In this document: in pieces, positions 9,676 through 18,189 of the stretch
Numbering within the stretch: position 1 is the stretch's first letter
Layout of the letters: each line of letters opens with the position of its first letter
Assembly: GCF_016806835.2 (NCBI RefSeq)
Contig: NZ_CP086111.1
Coordinates: forward strand, 5,883,471-5,947,470
Source: Skermanella rosea
GTDB lineage: Bacteria > Pseudomonadota > Alphaproteobacteria > Azospirillales > Azospirillaceae
Length of the DNA: 64,000 bases
Reading direction: 5' to 3'
Position numbers and translations under genes: made by a program
The notes under the pieces: generated by a model
Told to the model about the DNA's origin: nothing
Database searches by the model: none
What the model saw: the letters and a program-made list of their open reading frames with translations, nothing else

Positions 9676-10743
9676 GTGGCGAAGAGGGGAGATTCACAAG
9701 GATTGGCCTTACGGTACTTCGTTTGCCTCGTCATTGGCGGCCTGCTTCTGGCAGCATTGTATGGGGCGCTTACGGACCCGTCACCCCTTGAGGGCGCCGT
9801 TAATGCCCTTGTTGTGGCAGCGGTCATTGGCCTGCCGCTCGCTGTGTATGAGACCCATCTTCGCTGGCTCGTTCCTTCGGCGACGCGCCGTTGGCCGTTT
9901 GGTTGGCTCGTCCTGATCAAGTCTGCCGGATACACTGTTTGGATCCTACTCGGCACCAAGATTGGCGCGCGCCTGACACATCATTCCGATGGCCCAGCAC
10001 TGGTCGATCTCTTCGTCCATCGGGAAACGGTGGTGGTGGCGATGCTCGCAGCCATTGTGGTCAATATCCTGTTCGCCGTGAATAAGCTTCTTGGTCCCGG
10101 TATGCTGTTTAACTTTCTCATTGGGCGTTACCACCGGCCGCGGCGCGAAGAGCGTCTCTTTCTTTTCCTGGATATTTGTCACTCGACCACCATCGCCGAG
10201 CAGATTGGCGATCTCAAGTTTCACGCCTATCTGGACGATTTTTTCCGAATGGTCGGCCGTGCAACACGCGATTGTGGTGGCGAGGTGCATGATTATATCG
10301 GCGATGAAGTTATCGTGACTTGGTTCCTAGACGGGAGTGCCGTTACCGCCCTAGACTTTTTCCCCGTGCTCGCGCAGAGATTGGCAGCCCGCCAGGTAGA
10401 GTTTCGTCGGACGTACGGCTATGAGGTCGCCTTTCGAGCTGGCCTGCATCTCGGCCCTGTGGTGGCCGGCGAGGTCGGAGAGGTCAAGCGGAAGATCGCC
10501 TTCCTGGGTGATACGGTGAATACCGCCGCACGGCTGGAACAGCTGGCCCGTACCAGAGAGGTCAGTCTCCTGGCCAGCCGTTCGGTCCTCGACCGGCTGC
10601 AGTTGCCGCCCGGAATGAAGGCCTCGTCACTCGGCTTGCTCCACGTCCGCGGCAAGGCACAACCGATGGAAGTCTTCCGTTTGGATCTGCTGGAAGAGCC
10701 GATCTCTGTCGCCATGCCAAGCGAATCGGAGCCGTCATTGTGA
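9676..10743 (+). CDS. Membrane class III adenylate/guanylate cyclase
   Basis: Makes cAMP (or cGMP) at the inner membrane. About four hydrophobic segments occupy residues 12-140 and a cyclase catalytic domain covers about 160-335. The metal-binding aspartates are present in LFLDICHST (D166) and YIGDEVIV (D210), and the ribose/transition-state pair in GDTVNTAARLE. The start is uncertain: a GTG at 9676 keeps the whole frame, and no strong ribosome site marks an alternative. It follows copB by 44 bases on the same strand, so it may be read with the copper operon, an unusual association. An orphan cyclase unrelated to copper is also possible. Confidence 0.85.
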   Translation: MAKRGDSQGLALRYFVCLVIGGLLLAALYGALTDPSPLEGAVNALVVAAVIGLPLAVYETHLRWLVPSATRRWPFGWLVLIKSAGYTVWILLGTKIGARLTHHSDGPALVDLFVHRETVVVAMLAAIVVNILFAVNKLLGPGMLFNFLIGRYHRPRREERLFLFLDICHSTTIAEQIGDLKFHAYLDDFFRMVGRATRDCGGEVHDYIGDEVIVTWFLDGSAVTALDFFPVLAQRLAARQVEFRRTYGYEVAFRAGLHLGPVVAGEVGEVKRKIAFLGDTVNTAARLEQLARTREVSLLASRSVLDRLQLPPGMKASSLGLLHVRGKAQPMEVFRLDLLEEPISVAMPSESEPSL

Positions 10744-10867
10744 TGTAGACCAGCGTGCGCCTGGGATCAGAAAAATTGGGCCCTCAGTCATCTCGTGGGT
10801 GTCACCGGCAAGGCAGACCCTCGTACCTTCACATCCAGAACACCCGAAATCCAGGTGTTCCCAACGT

Positions 10868-11344
10868 TCATTTCTTCTTCTGTCGGACATTATCAAGGCA
10901 GCTGGAACATTCCTGACCGACAGCCTTGAATTCCGCCGCCAGCTGCGCCTTATCGCCGGAGGCAGCCGCGGCCACGGGTTCCTCGACGGCGGCATCCAAG
11001 CGACGCATGCTGGCGCCGAATTCCGTCCGATTGGTCCAGACGGCGGGAGTGGCCTCAGTATGGTGACCGTCGCTGCCCGGCGGGAACATGTGCGCGACAT
11101 GCTCGCAGTGATGGTGCATGCTCTCGGCGAGCTGCTTTGCCGTCCCCTGATCGAAGGCCGATTTGCCCGCCAGCATGGCGCCCAGAGCCTTCATGTGCTG
11201 GCCCATCTGCTTCATGACGTCCATCCGCTGCGCCACCACGCCGGTTGCGCCCTCGTGGGCAGTCGCCGCACCAGCCGCCAGGAAGACGAAGGCCAGGGAC
11301 ATTGCGGCGATACGCCGGCGGGAGGCGATTGACGGCTGTGGCAT
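10868..11344 (-). CDS. Cytochrome c'-like periplasmic protein lacking the haem-ligand histidine
   Basis: A four-helix cytochrome c' relative with a signal peptide (ending at ATAHEG, about residue 30). The family outline is clear: RMDVMKQM helix, MFPPGS loop, TEATPAVW, a long third helix and C-terminal ECSSC. The canonical CxxCH is here CSSCLDN: the codon after the second Cys is CTT (Leu), not a His codon. Haem might still attach, but the proximal ligand is missing. The loop HHHCEH...HMFPPGSDGHH could bind metal instead. The ATG at 11344 has no clear ribosome site. It was probably in one operon with the split CpxP-like gene before the insertions. Confidence 0.75.
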   Translation of the reverse strand: MPQPSIASRRRIAAMSLAFVFLAAGAATAHEGATGVVAQRMDVMKQMGQHMKALGAMLAGKSAFDQGTAKQLAESMHHHCEHVAHMFPPGSDGHHTEATPAVWTNRTEFGASMRRLDAAVEEPVAAAASGDKAQLAAEFKAVGQECSSCLDNVRQKKK

Positions 11345-11436
11345 GGCGAATTTCTGACTGGAACCTGACGAACACTGCTGGGAAGACGTATTATTCGCGG
11401 TTTTATTCCATGTGTGGGGATAAGCGGTTCACCGGG

Positions 11437-11540
11437 TCAAGGGGCGTGGGTGCTGTATCCGTCTTGTCGATGCCCACCATAACCTCGAGCCTCGGTATAG
11501 CGCTGGACCTGCTCCGGCGTCAGCACCTCCATCATCGCTA
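11437..11540 (-). pseudogene. 3' fragment of the CpxP/CnrX-like gene split by IS630
   Basis: Read on the minus strand from 11540, this continues the frame broken at 15700: after ...RYHL comes AMMEVLTPEQVQRYTEARGY and then a stop at 11437-11439. Joining the two pieces across the single TA restores an open frame. LTPEQ is the typical late motif of CpxP/Spy/CnrX-like periplasmic proteins. The fragment has no start of its own. Confidence 0.8.
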
Positions 11541-11553
11541 GAGCTTCGAGCCT

Positions 11554-12029
11554 TTAATCTGACGCATATCCTGCGTGTCTGAGATAGTTCCAGCACTCGT
11601 CAGGAGTGTATAGATCGCAGATCGATCCGACGGCTTTCCAGAGTTCCTCGATGGTGCGGGCGCCGATGCGTCGGAGATGGGCCTTGAGCTTGGCGAAGGC
11701 CATCTCGATCGGATTGAGGTCGGGGCTGTAGGGCGGCAGGAAGAGAAACCAGGCGCCGCGTTGCTTGAGGATGGCCTTGGCCTTTTCGCTTTTGTGGCTG
11801 GACAGGTTGTCGAGGATGACGACGTCGCCCGGCCGCAGGGTCGGCGCGAGCTGGGTTTCCACATAGGTTTCGAAGAGGCAGCGGTTCATCGCTCCGGTGA
11901 CGATCCACGGGGCGGTCAGGCCGTCGCAGCGCAAGGCGGCGATGAAGGTCTGGGTGCCCCAGTGGCCGAACGGGGCCTGGGCCTTGAGGCGCTGCCCGCA
12001 AGGTGCCCGGCCCCGCAGCCGGGTCATCT
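11554..12029 (-). pseudogene. IS630 transposase, C-terminal piece
   Basis: Contains MTRLRGRAP..GQRLKA, ILDNLSSHKS (second catalytic Asp) and PPYSPDLNPIEMAFAKLK (catalytic Glu), the last two thirds of the IS630 DDE domain. The open frame could start at an internal ATG, but the protein would lack the first catalytic aspartate and the DNA-binding domain. It is cut on its N-terminal side by the IS256 element. Confidence 0.88.
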
Positions 12030-13457
12030 TGATCGTGTCCCGGGAAGTGGTGTAGGAGCGAGGGGCATAGTCATCGCTCTCCGGCCGGTTGGGCCGGTCA
12101 GGCAGTCACTGCCGACAGCCTGACGCTGTCAGTATGCCCGAGCGGGGTCATGGTCTCCAGGCTCATATAACGGCGGCCGACTGCCCATTCGTCGTTCTGC
12201 TCGAGCAGGATGGCACCGGTGAGCCGAAGGATCGCCGCGTCATTGGGGAAGATGGCGACCACGTCGGTGCGCCGCTTGATCTCGCCGTTGACACGTTCGA
12301 GCGGATTCGTCGAGCTGATCTTGGCCCAGTGATCGCAATGGAAGTCCATGTAGGCCAGCACGTCATACTCGGCCTCGTCCATCAGGGCAGCCAGTTTGGG
12401 AAAGCGCTCACGTAAGCCATCGGCGACCTGCCGCCATTGCCGATGGGCGGCCTCGGCCGTCTCCTGGGTGAATGCGGTGCGGATGGCGGCCGCCACCATG
12501 GCCCGCTGCGACGGGCCGACATGGGCCAGCGCGTTGCGATAAAAATGATGAATTCGACACCGTTGCCAGGTCGCGCTGAGCACCTTGGACGCGGCCGCCT
12601 TCAGCCCCTCGTGGGCATCGGAGATCACCAGCTTCACGCCACGCAGGCCACGGCGTGTCAGCGAGCGCAGGAACCGGGTCCAGAACACCTCGGCTTCGGA
12701 AGGGCCGACCTCCAGGCCGAGCACCTCGCGTCGGCCGTCGGTGTTGACCGCCACGGCGACTATCACGGCCACCGAGATGATCCGCCCGCCCTCGCGCACC
12801 TTCACGTAGGTGGCGTCAATCCACAGGTATGGCCAGTCGCCTTCCAGTGGGCGGCTCAGGAAGGTGCCGACGCGCGTGTCGATGTCCTCGCACAGCCGCG
12901 AGACCTGGGACTTGCTGATCCCGGTCATGCCCATCGCCCTGACCAGCTCATCGACGCTGCGCGTCGAGACGCCGTGGACATAGGCTTCCTGAATGACCGC
13001 CGCGAGCGCCTTCTCCGCCGTGCGCCGGGGCTCCAGGAAGCCGGGAAAATAGGAGCCCTTGCGCAGCTTGGGGATCTGCAGCGTGAGCGTGCCGGCGCGG
13101 GTGTCCCAGGCCCGCTCGCGGTAGCCGTTGCGCTGGTTGGTGCGTTCGGGCGTCCGTTCCCCGGGCGCGGCGCCGCATAGGCTTTCCACTTCCAGGTCCA
13201 TCATGCGCTGGGCGACGAAGCCGATCATCTCACGCAGCAGGTCCTCGTCAGAGCCCTTCTCCAAGAGCTCACGAAGGATCATTCTGTCCACGGTCATCGT
13301 GGTCCTCTCCAGGTCCGTTCAAGGTGTCGCAACCCGAACCTACCGGAGTCCGCGATGACCGCCGCTATGGATAAGTGGCCCGCCTACGCCAGCTCGAGAA
13401 GGCGCTTCGGCGGGCCACTTACCCACAGCTCTCCTACACCACTCGCGGGGACACAAC
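12030..13457 (-). mobile_element. IS256-family element inserted in IS630
   Basis: Imperfect terminal repeats share GTGTCCC and AGTGGTGTAGGAG (12035-12058 and, inverted, 13431-13454). An 8-base duplication GGTCATCT flanks it (12022-12029 and 13458-13465). It has one intact transposase gene. Exact ends are uncertain by a few bases, because collapsing this duplication leaves the IS630 frame two bases out. Confidence 0.82.
12098..13297 (-). CDS. IS256-family (mutator type) transposase, intact
   Basis: 399 aa, full length for the family. The catalytic triad is visible: Asp in [10 protein letters not shown], Asp in VISDAHEGL and Glu in [13 protein letters not shown]. The N-terminal DNA-binding part ([17 protein letters not shown] and the adjoining [10 protein letters not shown]) and the CRIHHFYRN zinc-like motif are typical. 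A GAGAGGA sequence lies 5' of the ATG at 13297. Likely able to move the element. Confidence 0.95.
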   Translation of the reverse strand: MTVDRMILRELLEKGSDEDLLREMIGFVAQRMMDLEVESLCGAAPGERTPERTNQRNGYRERAWDTRAGTLTLQIPKLRKGSYFPGFLEPRRTAEKALAAVIQEAYVHGVSTRSVDELVRAMGMTGISKSQVSRLCEDIDTRVGTFLSRPLEGDWPYLWIDATYVKVREGGRIISVAVIVAVAVNTDGRREVLGLEVGPSEAEVFWTRFLRSLTRRGLRGVKLVISDAHEGLKAAASKVLSATWQRCRIHHFYRNALAHVGPSQRAMVAAAIRTAFTQETAEAAHRQWRQVADGLRERFPKLAALMDEAEYDVLAYMDFHCDHWAKISSTNPLERVNGEIKRRTDVVAIFPNDAAILRLTGAILLEQNDEWAVGRRYMSLETMTPLGHTDSVRLSAVTA

Positions 13458-13599
13458 GGTCATCTCTTCGTGGTGGTGGCGGTCTCGTCGATGAACACCA
13501 GCCGCTCCGGCTCCTCGCGCATCCGGGGCTGACGATTGTCCCGCCAGATCCGGCGGTCCCGCGCCACGTCACTGCGACCGGCCTCGCTTGCCAACAATG
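13458..13599 (-). pseudogene. IS630 transposase, middle piece
   Basis: Translated on the minus strand, this gives ASEAGRSDVARDRRIWRDN and then ERLVFIDETATTTK, with the first catalytic Asp of the IS630 DDE domain. It joins the N-terminal piece (ending SVKKT at 15276) and the C-terminal piece (from 12029). It has no start or stop of its own, being bounded by two younger insertions. Confidence 0.85.
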
Positions 13600-13671
13600 T
13601 TTTTTTTCCAGAACGGCAAAGCTGGCCTTCTGTTGAATGCGCAGTGAGGTTGCGAGTGGGGAGGCGGTAGA

Positions 13672-14679
13672 ATGGGCCGGCAGTCGATGCGACCGCCGCC
13701 GACGCGGTGGCGGATCCTGGAGACGGTGACGCGACAGTGCCCGGAATGCGGCGGTCGGCTGCACTGCCAATACATCAACCGCCGCGCCGTGGTGACACTG
13801 GACGGGCTGCTTGGCCTGCAGCTCAGGGTCCGGCGTTGCGTCAACTCGGACTGCGCCCGTTTCCACCGGGCGTTTCGACCGGAGGCCGAAGGAGCGCTGG
13901 CGCTGCCCCAGCAGGAGTTCGGGCTCGACGTGATCGCCCTGGTTGGCCGGCAGCGCTACGGCGCTCGGGCCAGCGTGCCGGAGATCCATGCCGAGCTGGT
14001 CCGGCGCGGCGTGGCGATCTCCCAGCGCAGCGTCACCAACCTACTCGACCGCTACGACGAACTGGTCGCCACCGCGACCGGCGATCCCGACCGGCTGCGG
14101 GCCCGGTTCAAGGACCAGGGCCGGGTCATCCTGGCGATCGACGGCCTGCAGCCGCAGATGGGCCACGAGGTGCTGTGGGTGATCCGCGACTGCCTGTCCG
14201 GCACCGTCGTGCTGGCCAGGGCCCTGCTGTCGGCAACATCCGCCGACCTGGAGCCGCTGCTGCGCCGGGCCGCCGAGCTCGCCGGCGTGCCGGTGGCCGG
14301 GGTGGTCAGCGACGGACAGCTCTCGATCCGCACTGCGGTCGCCCGGGCTTTGCCCGGCGTGCCGCACCAGCTGTGCCACTTCCACTACCTGCGCGAGGCG
14401 GCGCGTCCGATCTTCGAGGCCGACCGGCACGCCAAAAAGGAGTTGAAGAAGCGCGTCCGCGGCATCCGGCCGATCGAACGCGCGGCCGAGGCCCGTCAGG
14501 ACGCTGGGGGCGATCTGATCCGCGGCTACTGCGCTGCGGTGCGCAGCGCCCTGGGCGCTGACGGCCGGGCGCCGCTGGAGGCTGCCGGACTGACGCTGAA
14601 GGCGCGGCTGGAGGCGGTGTCGGACAGTCTGCAGCGGGTCGCGGCAAAGGGGGGGACGACCGGCAGGTCCAGGCACTGA
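13672..14679 (+). CDS. DDE transposase of the unassigned element, upstream frame
   Basis: Starts at ATG 13672 after GAGGCGG. The N-terminal zinc ribbon has CPECGG (CxxC) and later RRCVNSDC. The catalytic core has LAIDGLQPQMGHEVLWVIRD (first Asp) and VVSDGQLSIRTAVARALPG (second Asp), then HQLCHFHYLREAARPI, a pattern also seen in MULE-like transposases. The frame stops at 14677-14679, just after a run of seven Gs (14649-14655). Homologous sequence continues in the -1 frame from 14643 to 15260, so the working protein either needs a -1 frameshift or the gene has an indel. Confidence 0.8.
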   Translation: MGRQSMRPPPTRWRILETVTRQCPECGGRLHCQYINRRAVVTLDGLLGLQLRVRRCVNSDCARFHRAFRPEAEGALALPQQEFGLDVIALVGRQRYGARASVPEIHAELVRRGVAISQRSVTNLLDRYDELVATATGDPDRLRARFKDQGRVILAIDGLQPQMGHEVLWVIRDCLSGTVVLARALLSATSADLEPLLRRAAELAGVPVAGVVSDGQLSIRTAVARALPGVPHQLCHFHYLREAARPIFEADRHAKKELKKRVRGIRPIERAAEARQDAGGDLIRGYCAAVRSALGADGRAPLEAAGLTLKARLEAVSDSLQRVAAKGGTTGRSRH

Positions 14680-15260
14680 GCCGGCTGGTCGGCGGTGCCC
14701 TGGGCGACACCGAGCATCTGTGGCCGGACATCGCCCGGGCGTTCGGCTGGGTACACCGGGCGGCGCACATCATCAAGAACACCGAGGCGCTGCCGGCGCC
14801 GGCAGTGGCCCGGCGACTGGACGGCCTGTGCGGCGCGATGTCCCGGCACCGCGCGCGGGCCGGCGGTCTGTGCGAGGCGGTCGGTCACTTCCTCAAGGTA
14901 ACCCGCAGCTATCGCCCCGGCCTGTTCCACTGCCATACCGTCGCTGATCTGCCGGGCACCAACAATGCGCTGGAAGGGCTGTTCGGCTCCTACCGTTACT
15001 GTCAGCGGCGTACGACCGGTCGGCGCGCGGCCTCATCGGCCACCGTGGTCAGCGGTCCCGCCCGTCTGGTCGCGTGGGTGGTCTCCCGTCTCGCGCCACT
15101 CGAGGCCGCCGATCTGGCCGGGGTCGATCGAACCCGCTGGCTCGCCCTGCGGGCCGACATCAAGGCTCGCCGTCTGCAGCGGACCAGAGGCAGCCGCTTC
15201 AGGCGCGATCCCCAGGCCTACCTGCGCAGTCTCGAGGCCCAGTATGCCGCCGCAAAGTGA
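14643..15260 (+). CDS. DDE transposase of the unassigned element, downstream (-1) frame
   Basis: Continues the transposase without a start codon at the junction: DDRQVQALSRL, HLWPDIARAFGWV, then TNNALEGLFGSYRYCQRR, which supplies the probable catalytic Glu, and a basic C-terminus ending AQYAAAK. It is open from before the G-run at 14649, consistent with programmed -1 slippage over G7 to give a fusion of roughly 530 residues. An ATG at 14838 exists internally but would lose part of the domain. Confidence 0.7.
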   Translation, partial: GKGGDDRQVQALSRLVGGALGDTEHLWPDIARAFGWVHRAAHIIKNTEALPAPAVARRLDGLCGAMSRHRARAGGLCEAVGHFLKVTRSYRPGLFHCHTVADLPGTNNALEGLFGSYRYCQRRTTGRRAASSATVVSGPARLVAWVVSRLAPLEAADLAGVDRTRWLALRADIKARRLQRTRGSRFRRDPQAYLRSLEAQYAAAK

Positions 15261-15275
15261 GTTTTGCCGGTCTGG

Positions 15276-15624
15276 TTTTTTTGACGCTGAAGCCGCGGGC
15301 GATCAGGAACCGCGACAGCGAGGCCGGGTGAACCGTGACACCGCGGGCGGCTTCCAGCTTGGCTGCCAGTTCGGACATGGTGATGTCGCCTTTGGCCTTC
15401 ACCCAGCCGATCAGCAGATCGGCATGGGGCGCCAGCTTGCCGCCGCCGGGCGGACGCCCTTGCCGCGCCGGCTCCAGTGAACCGGTCTTCGCCTTGCGTT
15501 GCGCCAGCCGGATGCTCGTACTCGGGCTGACGCCGAACCGGCGGGCCGCCGAGCGGCACGAACTCCCACCCTCGATCGCTCCGATGATCCGTACACGCAA
15601 ATCAGACGAATAGCCCTGACCCAT
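15276..15624 (-). pseudogene. IS630 transposase, N-terminal piece
   Basis: Begins MGQGYSSDLRVRIIGAI at ATG 15624, with GGAGG six bases upstream. The paired helix-turn-helix region is typical of IS630 (CRSAARRFGVSPSTSIR and MSELAAKLEAARG, then SLSRFLIARGFSVKKT). It is interrupted at the T-tract by the zinc-ribbon element, where the frame runs on into unrelated residues. Confidence 0.87.
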
Positions 15625-15699
15625 GATCCACCTCCATGAACGGTGAATCACATCCCGGCATAGAGCGCAACATTGATTCCGGTTTCACGCTCGCCGCTC

Positions 15700-16164
15700 T
15701 AGGTGATAGCGGAGGTGAGCGGCTCTCAGCGCACCCTGCGTCACTCCGATCGCGCTCGTCGCCGATTCCAGGTTCGCTGGCGTAACCGCCTTCTCGGCGA
15801 ACAGCCGCTCCAATTCGGTTTCCTGCTGGATCAGGCGTTCACCCAAAGGTACGGCCTCTGCCTTCATGGCCTCGAACAAGGCTTTGGTACGCTCGCGCTG
15901 GACAGCGCTGAGCCTGAGGGCGTCAGCGTTCTCCAGGGTGTGCGAAGGACCGGGATACCCGTTCAACTCGGCCGGGAGCGCGTACCCCATGCCGCGGCCG
16001 GCGCGCAGATCGGCGATCTGCTGGTCGGAAAGCGCCTTAATGGGGCGGGAATGGAGATGGGCATAAGGCTGCTGCGGTGTGTGGGTCACCTGCGTTGACG
16101 CGACCCCCGACAGGCCAAGCGCAGTAAATGCGAGGAAAGCACTGAGGGCAAGGGCTCGGAACAT
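15700..16164 (-). pseudogene. Periplasmic CpxP/CnrX-like metal-stress protein, 5' part, split by IS630
   Basis: Signal peptide MFRALALSAFLAF to GVAS, then a helical protein with RPIKALSDQQIADLRAGRGM, LSAVQRERTKALFEAMKAEA and an LERLFAEK heptad region. This is the layout of the Spy/CpxP and heavy-metal-sensor (CnrX-like) families. The ATG at 16164 is chosen for CAGGAG seven bases upstream; an in-frame start at 16206 lacks one. After RYHL the frame runs into IS630 sequence and stops three codons later. The missing C-terminus is at 11437-11540. It sits downstream of the NreB-like exporter on the same strand. Confidence 0.82.
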
Positions 16165-16270
16165 GCGCGGTCTCCTGCAGACAATGACAGATCCTCCCTC
16201 GCCCAAGCTGGATTGGCAAGCGTCAACAAGCTCCGATCGAAGACAACTTCAGCAGCGCAATCCTAGGGCT

Positions 16271-17680
16271 TCAGCCCTGCCGGGGCCATGCGACGTGGTG
16301 CCGGTCAATGACCAGCGCGTGCTTGTGACGGATCGGCGCGTGCCGGTGGGGATGGGCGTGGGGCTCGGGTCCTTCCCATCCCTCATGGGCATGCTGGTGG
16401 TGTTCGTCATGGACATGGAGGTGGTCGTGGCCGAAGCCGGCATGGACGTGCTCGACCTCGACAGGATCTCCCGAGGGCCACAGACGGCCTGCCAACGCTG
16501 TCGCCGCGACGGCCAGAATACCCAGAACCATGAAGGCGGCACCCACGCCGGCACGGGCTCCGACCCATCCTGCCAGGGGATAGGCCACCAGCCAGCAGGC
16601 ATGGCTCAGGGCGAATTGCGCTGCGAACACCGCCGGGCGATCCTCGGCATGGGCGGATCGCCGCAGCAGTCGTCCCGAGGGCGTCAGCACGGCCGAGTTC
16701 GCTGCACCGAGCACGAACCAGACCGGCAGCAGCAGCGGCAGCGCCGCCGTCAGGCGTGCCGGCAAGCCGCCGGTACCGAGCAGGACGGACATCACGAGCG
16801 TCCCGGCGGCAAGCAGCCAGGATCCTGAGAGCATAACCGCCCGGTCGGTGACCCGCTCGAGCAGGTGCGGCAGTACGAAGGCAACTACCATCGACCCGGC
16901 GCCGTAAGCGGCCAGAACGATCGCCACGTCGGCTTCCGAGCCGCCCAGCATGCCGCGCACGATGACGACGGTGTTCACGATGACCATGGCCCCGGCCGCA
17001 GCCACCGCGCCGTTGAACGCCAGCAGTCCCCGCAGACGCGGCGTCTTCAGGTAAATCCGAATACCCCGCGTCGTCCGCTCGTAGGTCCCGCCGCGGAGAT
17101 CGACAGGCTTGGGGCTGGGTAATGCCGCGGTGCGGACCAGCAGGGCCGACCCCAGGAAGCCGACCACCGTTCCGACAAACAGGTCGTGGTAGCTGACCAC
17201 CGCCAGCAGGAGTGCCGCGAGCGTGGGACTGGCAAGACTTTCCAGGTCATAGGCGAGACGCGCCAGCGAAAGCGCCCTGGTGTATTCCGCCTCGTCCGGC
17301 AGAACCTCCGGGATGGTCGCCTGGAAAGTGGGCGTAAAGGCCGCGGAGGCCGACTGAAGGACGAAGATCAGGGCATAGATCTGCCAGACTTCTGTGACGA
17401 ACGGCAGCGACAGGGCGATGGCGGCCCGGACCAGGTCCATGGCGACGAGGAAGGCGCGCCGGGGCAACCGGTCAGCGAAGGCGCTGACAACCGGCGCCAC
17501 GCCGACATAGGCCACCATCTTGATCGCCAGCGCCGTGCCGAGCACGGCGCCCGCATCGGCCCCGGCCAGATCGTAGGCCAGCAATCCGAGCGCCACCGTC
17601 AGCAGCCCGGTGCCGATCAGCGCGATGACCTGTGCAGCGAACAGGTGACGATACGTGCGATTGATCAATGGGGAGAGCAT
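16271..17680 (-). CDS. nreB: MFS exporter with His-rich C-terminal tail (NreB-like)
   Basis: A twelve-helix major facilitator protein (469 aa) in the inner membrane. The N-terminus MLSPLINRTYRHLFAAQVIALIG and the loop ADRLPRRAFLVAMD are typical of the NreB group. The last ~60 residues are cytosolic-type and very His-rich (HVHAGFGHDHLHVHDEHHQH, HAHPHRHAPIRHKH), the hallmark of nickel exporter NreB. The gene directly upstream encodes an RcnR/NreA-type repressor 26 bases away, the nreAB arrangement. Nickel (or cobalt) efflux is therefore the best guess; the surrounding copper genes make substrate assignment uncertain. The ATG at 17680 follows AGGGGGCC. Confidence 0.8.
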   Translation of the reverse strand: MLSPLINRTYRHLFAAQVIALIGTGLLTVALGLLAYDLAGADAGAVLGTALAIKMVAYVGVAPVVSAFADRLPRRAFLVAMDLVRAAIALSLPFVTEVWQIYALIFVLQSASAAFTPTFQATIPEVLPDEAEYTRALSLARLAYDLESLASPTLAALLLAVVSYHDLFVGTVVGFLGSALLVRTAALPSPKPVDLRGGTYERTTRGIRIYLKTPRLRGLLAFNGAVAAAGAMVIVNTVVIVRGMLGGSEADVAIVLAAYGAGSMVVAFVLPHLLERVTDRAVMLSGSWLLAAGTLVMSVLLGTGGLPARLTAALPLLLPVWFVLGAANSAVLTPSGRLLRRSAHAEDRPAVFAAQFALSHACWLVAYPLAGWVGARAGVGAAFMVLGILAVAATALAGRLWPSGDPVEVEHVHAGFGHDHLHVHDEHHQHAHEGWEGPEPHAHPHRHAPIRHKHALVIDRHHVAWPRQG

Positions 17681-17706
17681 AGTGGCCCCCTGAACCTGAC
17701 AGTGGT

Positions 17707-17973
17707 TTACAGGTACCTGGCGATCTGCCTGAACTCATCGAGCGCGGCGCGGTTCTCGCGGGCCAGCGGCCCGGCGGCCTCCTCAAGGCAGTGGCCGAGG
17801 TGGTCGTGGATGAACACCGCCTTGGCACCCTCCAGCGCCCTGATCACGGCATGCATCTGCTGGGCAACTTCCAGGCAGCTCCGGCCGTCCTCGATCATGG
17901 CGATGGTGGAGGCGAGATGACCGTGCGCCCGCTTCAGGCGGTTGATCACATCAGGATGGCTTGTGTGGGTCAT
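17707..17973 (-). CDS. RcnR/CsoR-family metal-sensing repressor (NreA-like)
   Basis: An all-helical DNA-binding repressor of 88 aa that releases DNA on binding metal. Ligand positions match the nickel/cobalt RcnR pattern: His3 of MTHTSH, Cys in GRSCLEV and His residues in QMHAVIRAL and FIHDHLGH. The CsoR Cu(I) pattern lacks the N-terminal His. The ATG at 17973 is chosen to keep the MTH start; the frame is open further upstream through the operator-like palindrome at 17985-18003, which should be untranslated. Expected to repress the NreB-like exporter and itself. Confidence 0.82.
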   Translation of the reverse strand: MTHTSHPDVINRLKRAHGHLASTIAMIEDGRSCLEVAQQMHAVIRALEGAKAVFIHDHLGHCLEEAAGPLARENRAALDEFRQIARYL

Positions 17974-17984
17974 GAAGTCTATGG

Positions 17985-18003
17985 TATCCCCCTGGAGGGG
18001 ATA
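17985..18003. promoter_or_regulatory. RcnR/CsoR-type operator
   Basis: TATCCCCC-TGGA-GGGGATA, a G/C-tract inverted repeat with A/T ends, immediately upstream of the repressor gene. RcnR, FrmR and CsoR operators share this C-tract/G-tract form. It lies between divergent genes, so it could control both directions. Confidence 0.65.
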
Positions 18004-18189
18004 TGGCAATTGCCTGGACAGCCACACCGGCTTTCGGGCATCAGGTGAGTACGGTGAGCCGACAGCTGCTCGATCCTGATGCCCTGCGGAGTGGTGGAGT
18101 TTTGAAAGTTTCTGATCAGACCACTACGGGCATACACTCCGAATTTCTGCTTACCGGTTTCCGACTTTCTTGCTACCAGAAAATCCACC

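Larger units (their letters stand above)
13608..15275 (+). mobile_element. Unassigned zinc-ribbon DDE insertion sequence inside IS630
   Basis: About 1.67 kb. The ends are an imperfect inverted repeat starting CCAGA-CGGCAAA-CT (13608 and, inverted, ending at 15275), flanked by a duplicated T-tract (13600-13607 and 15276-15282) that replaces one T-tract of the IS630 transposase gene. It holds one transposase in two overlapping frames. The IS family could not be assigned by eye. Confidence 0.75.
11541..15699 (-). mobile_element. IS630-family element, itself interrupted twice
   Basis: The ends are CTAGAGC..CGAGC-type inverted repeats (GAGCTTCGAGC at 11541 and, inverted, GCTCGCCGCTC ending at 15699), flanked by the TA duplications typical of IS630/Tc1 at 11539-11540 and 15700-15701. 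Without the two inner insertions it would be about 1.1 kb. It lies in the coding sequence of a periplasmic metal-related gene. The transposase is broken into three pieces, so the element is not autonomous. Confidence 0.8.

Noticed and set aside
10838-10860. GAACACC-N9-GGTGTTC hairpin between the cyclase and the cytochrome-like gene
   Set aside because: Only a 7-bp stem without a T-tract; too weak to call a terminator.
12022-13465. Exact restoration of the IS630 frame by removing IS256 and one GGTCATCT
   Set aside because: Removing them leaves a two-base frame difference, so either the duplication boundaries are slightly off or IS630 was already damaged.
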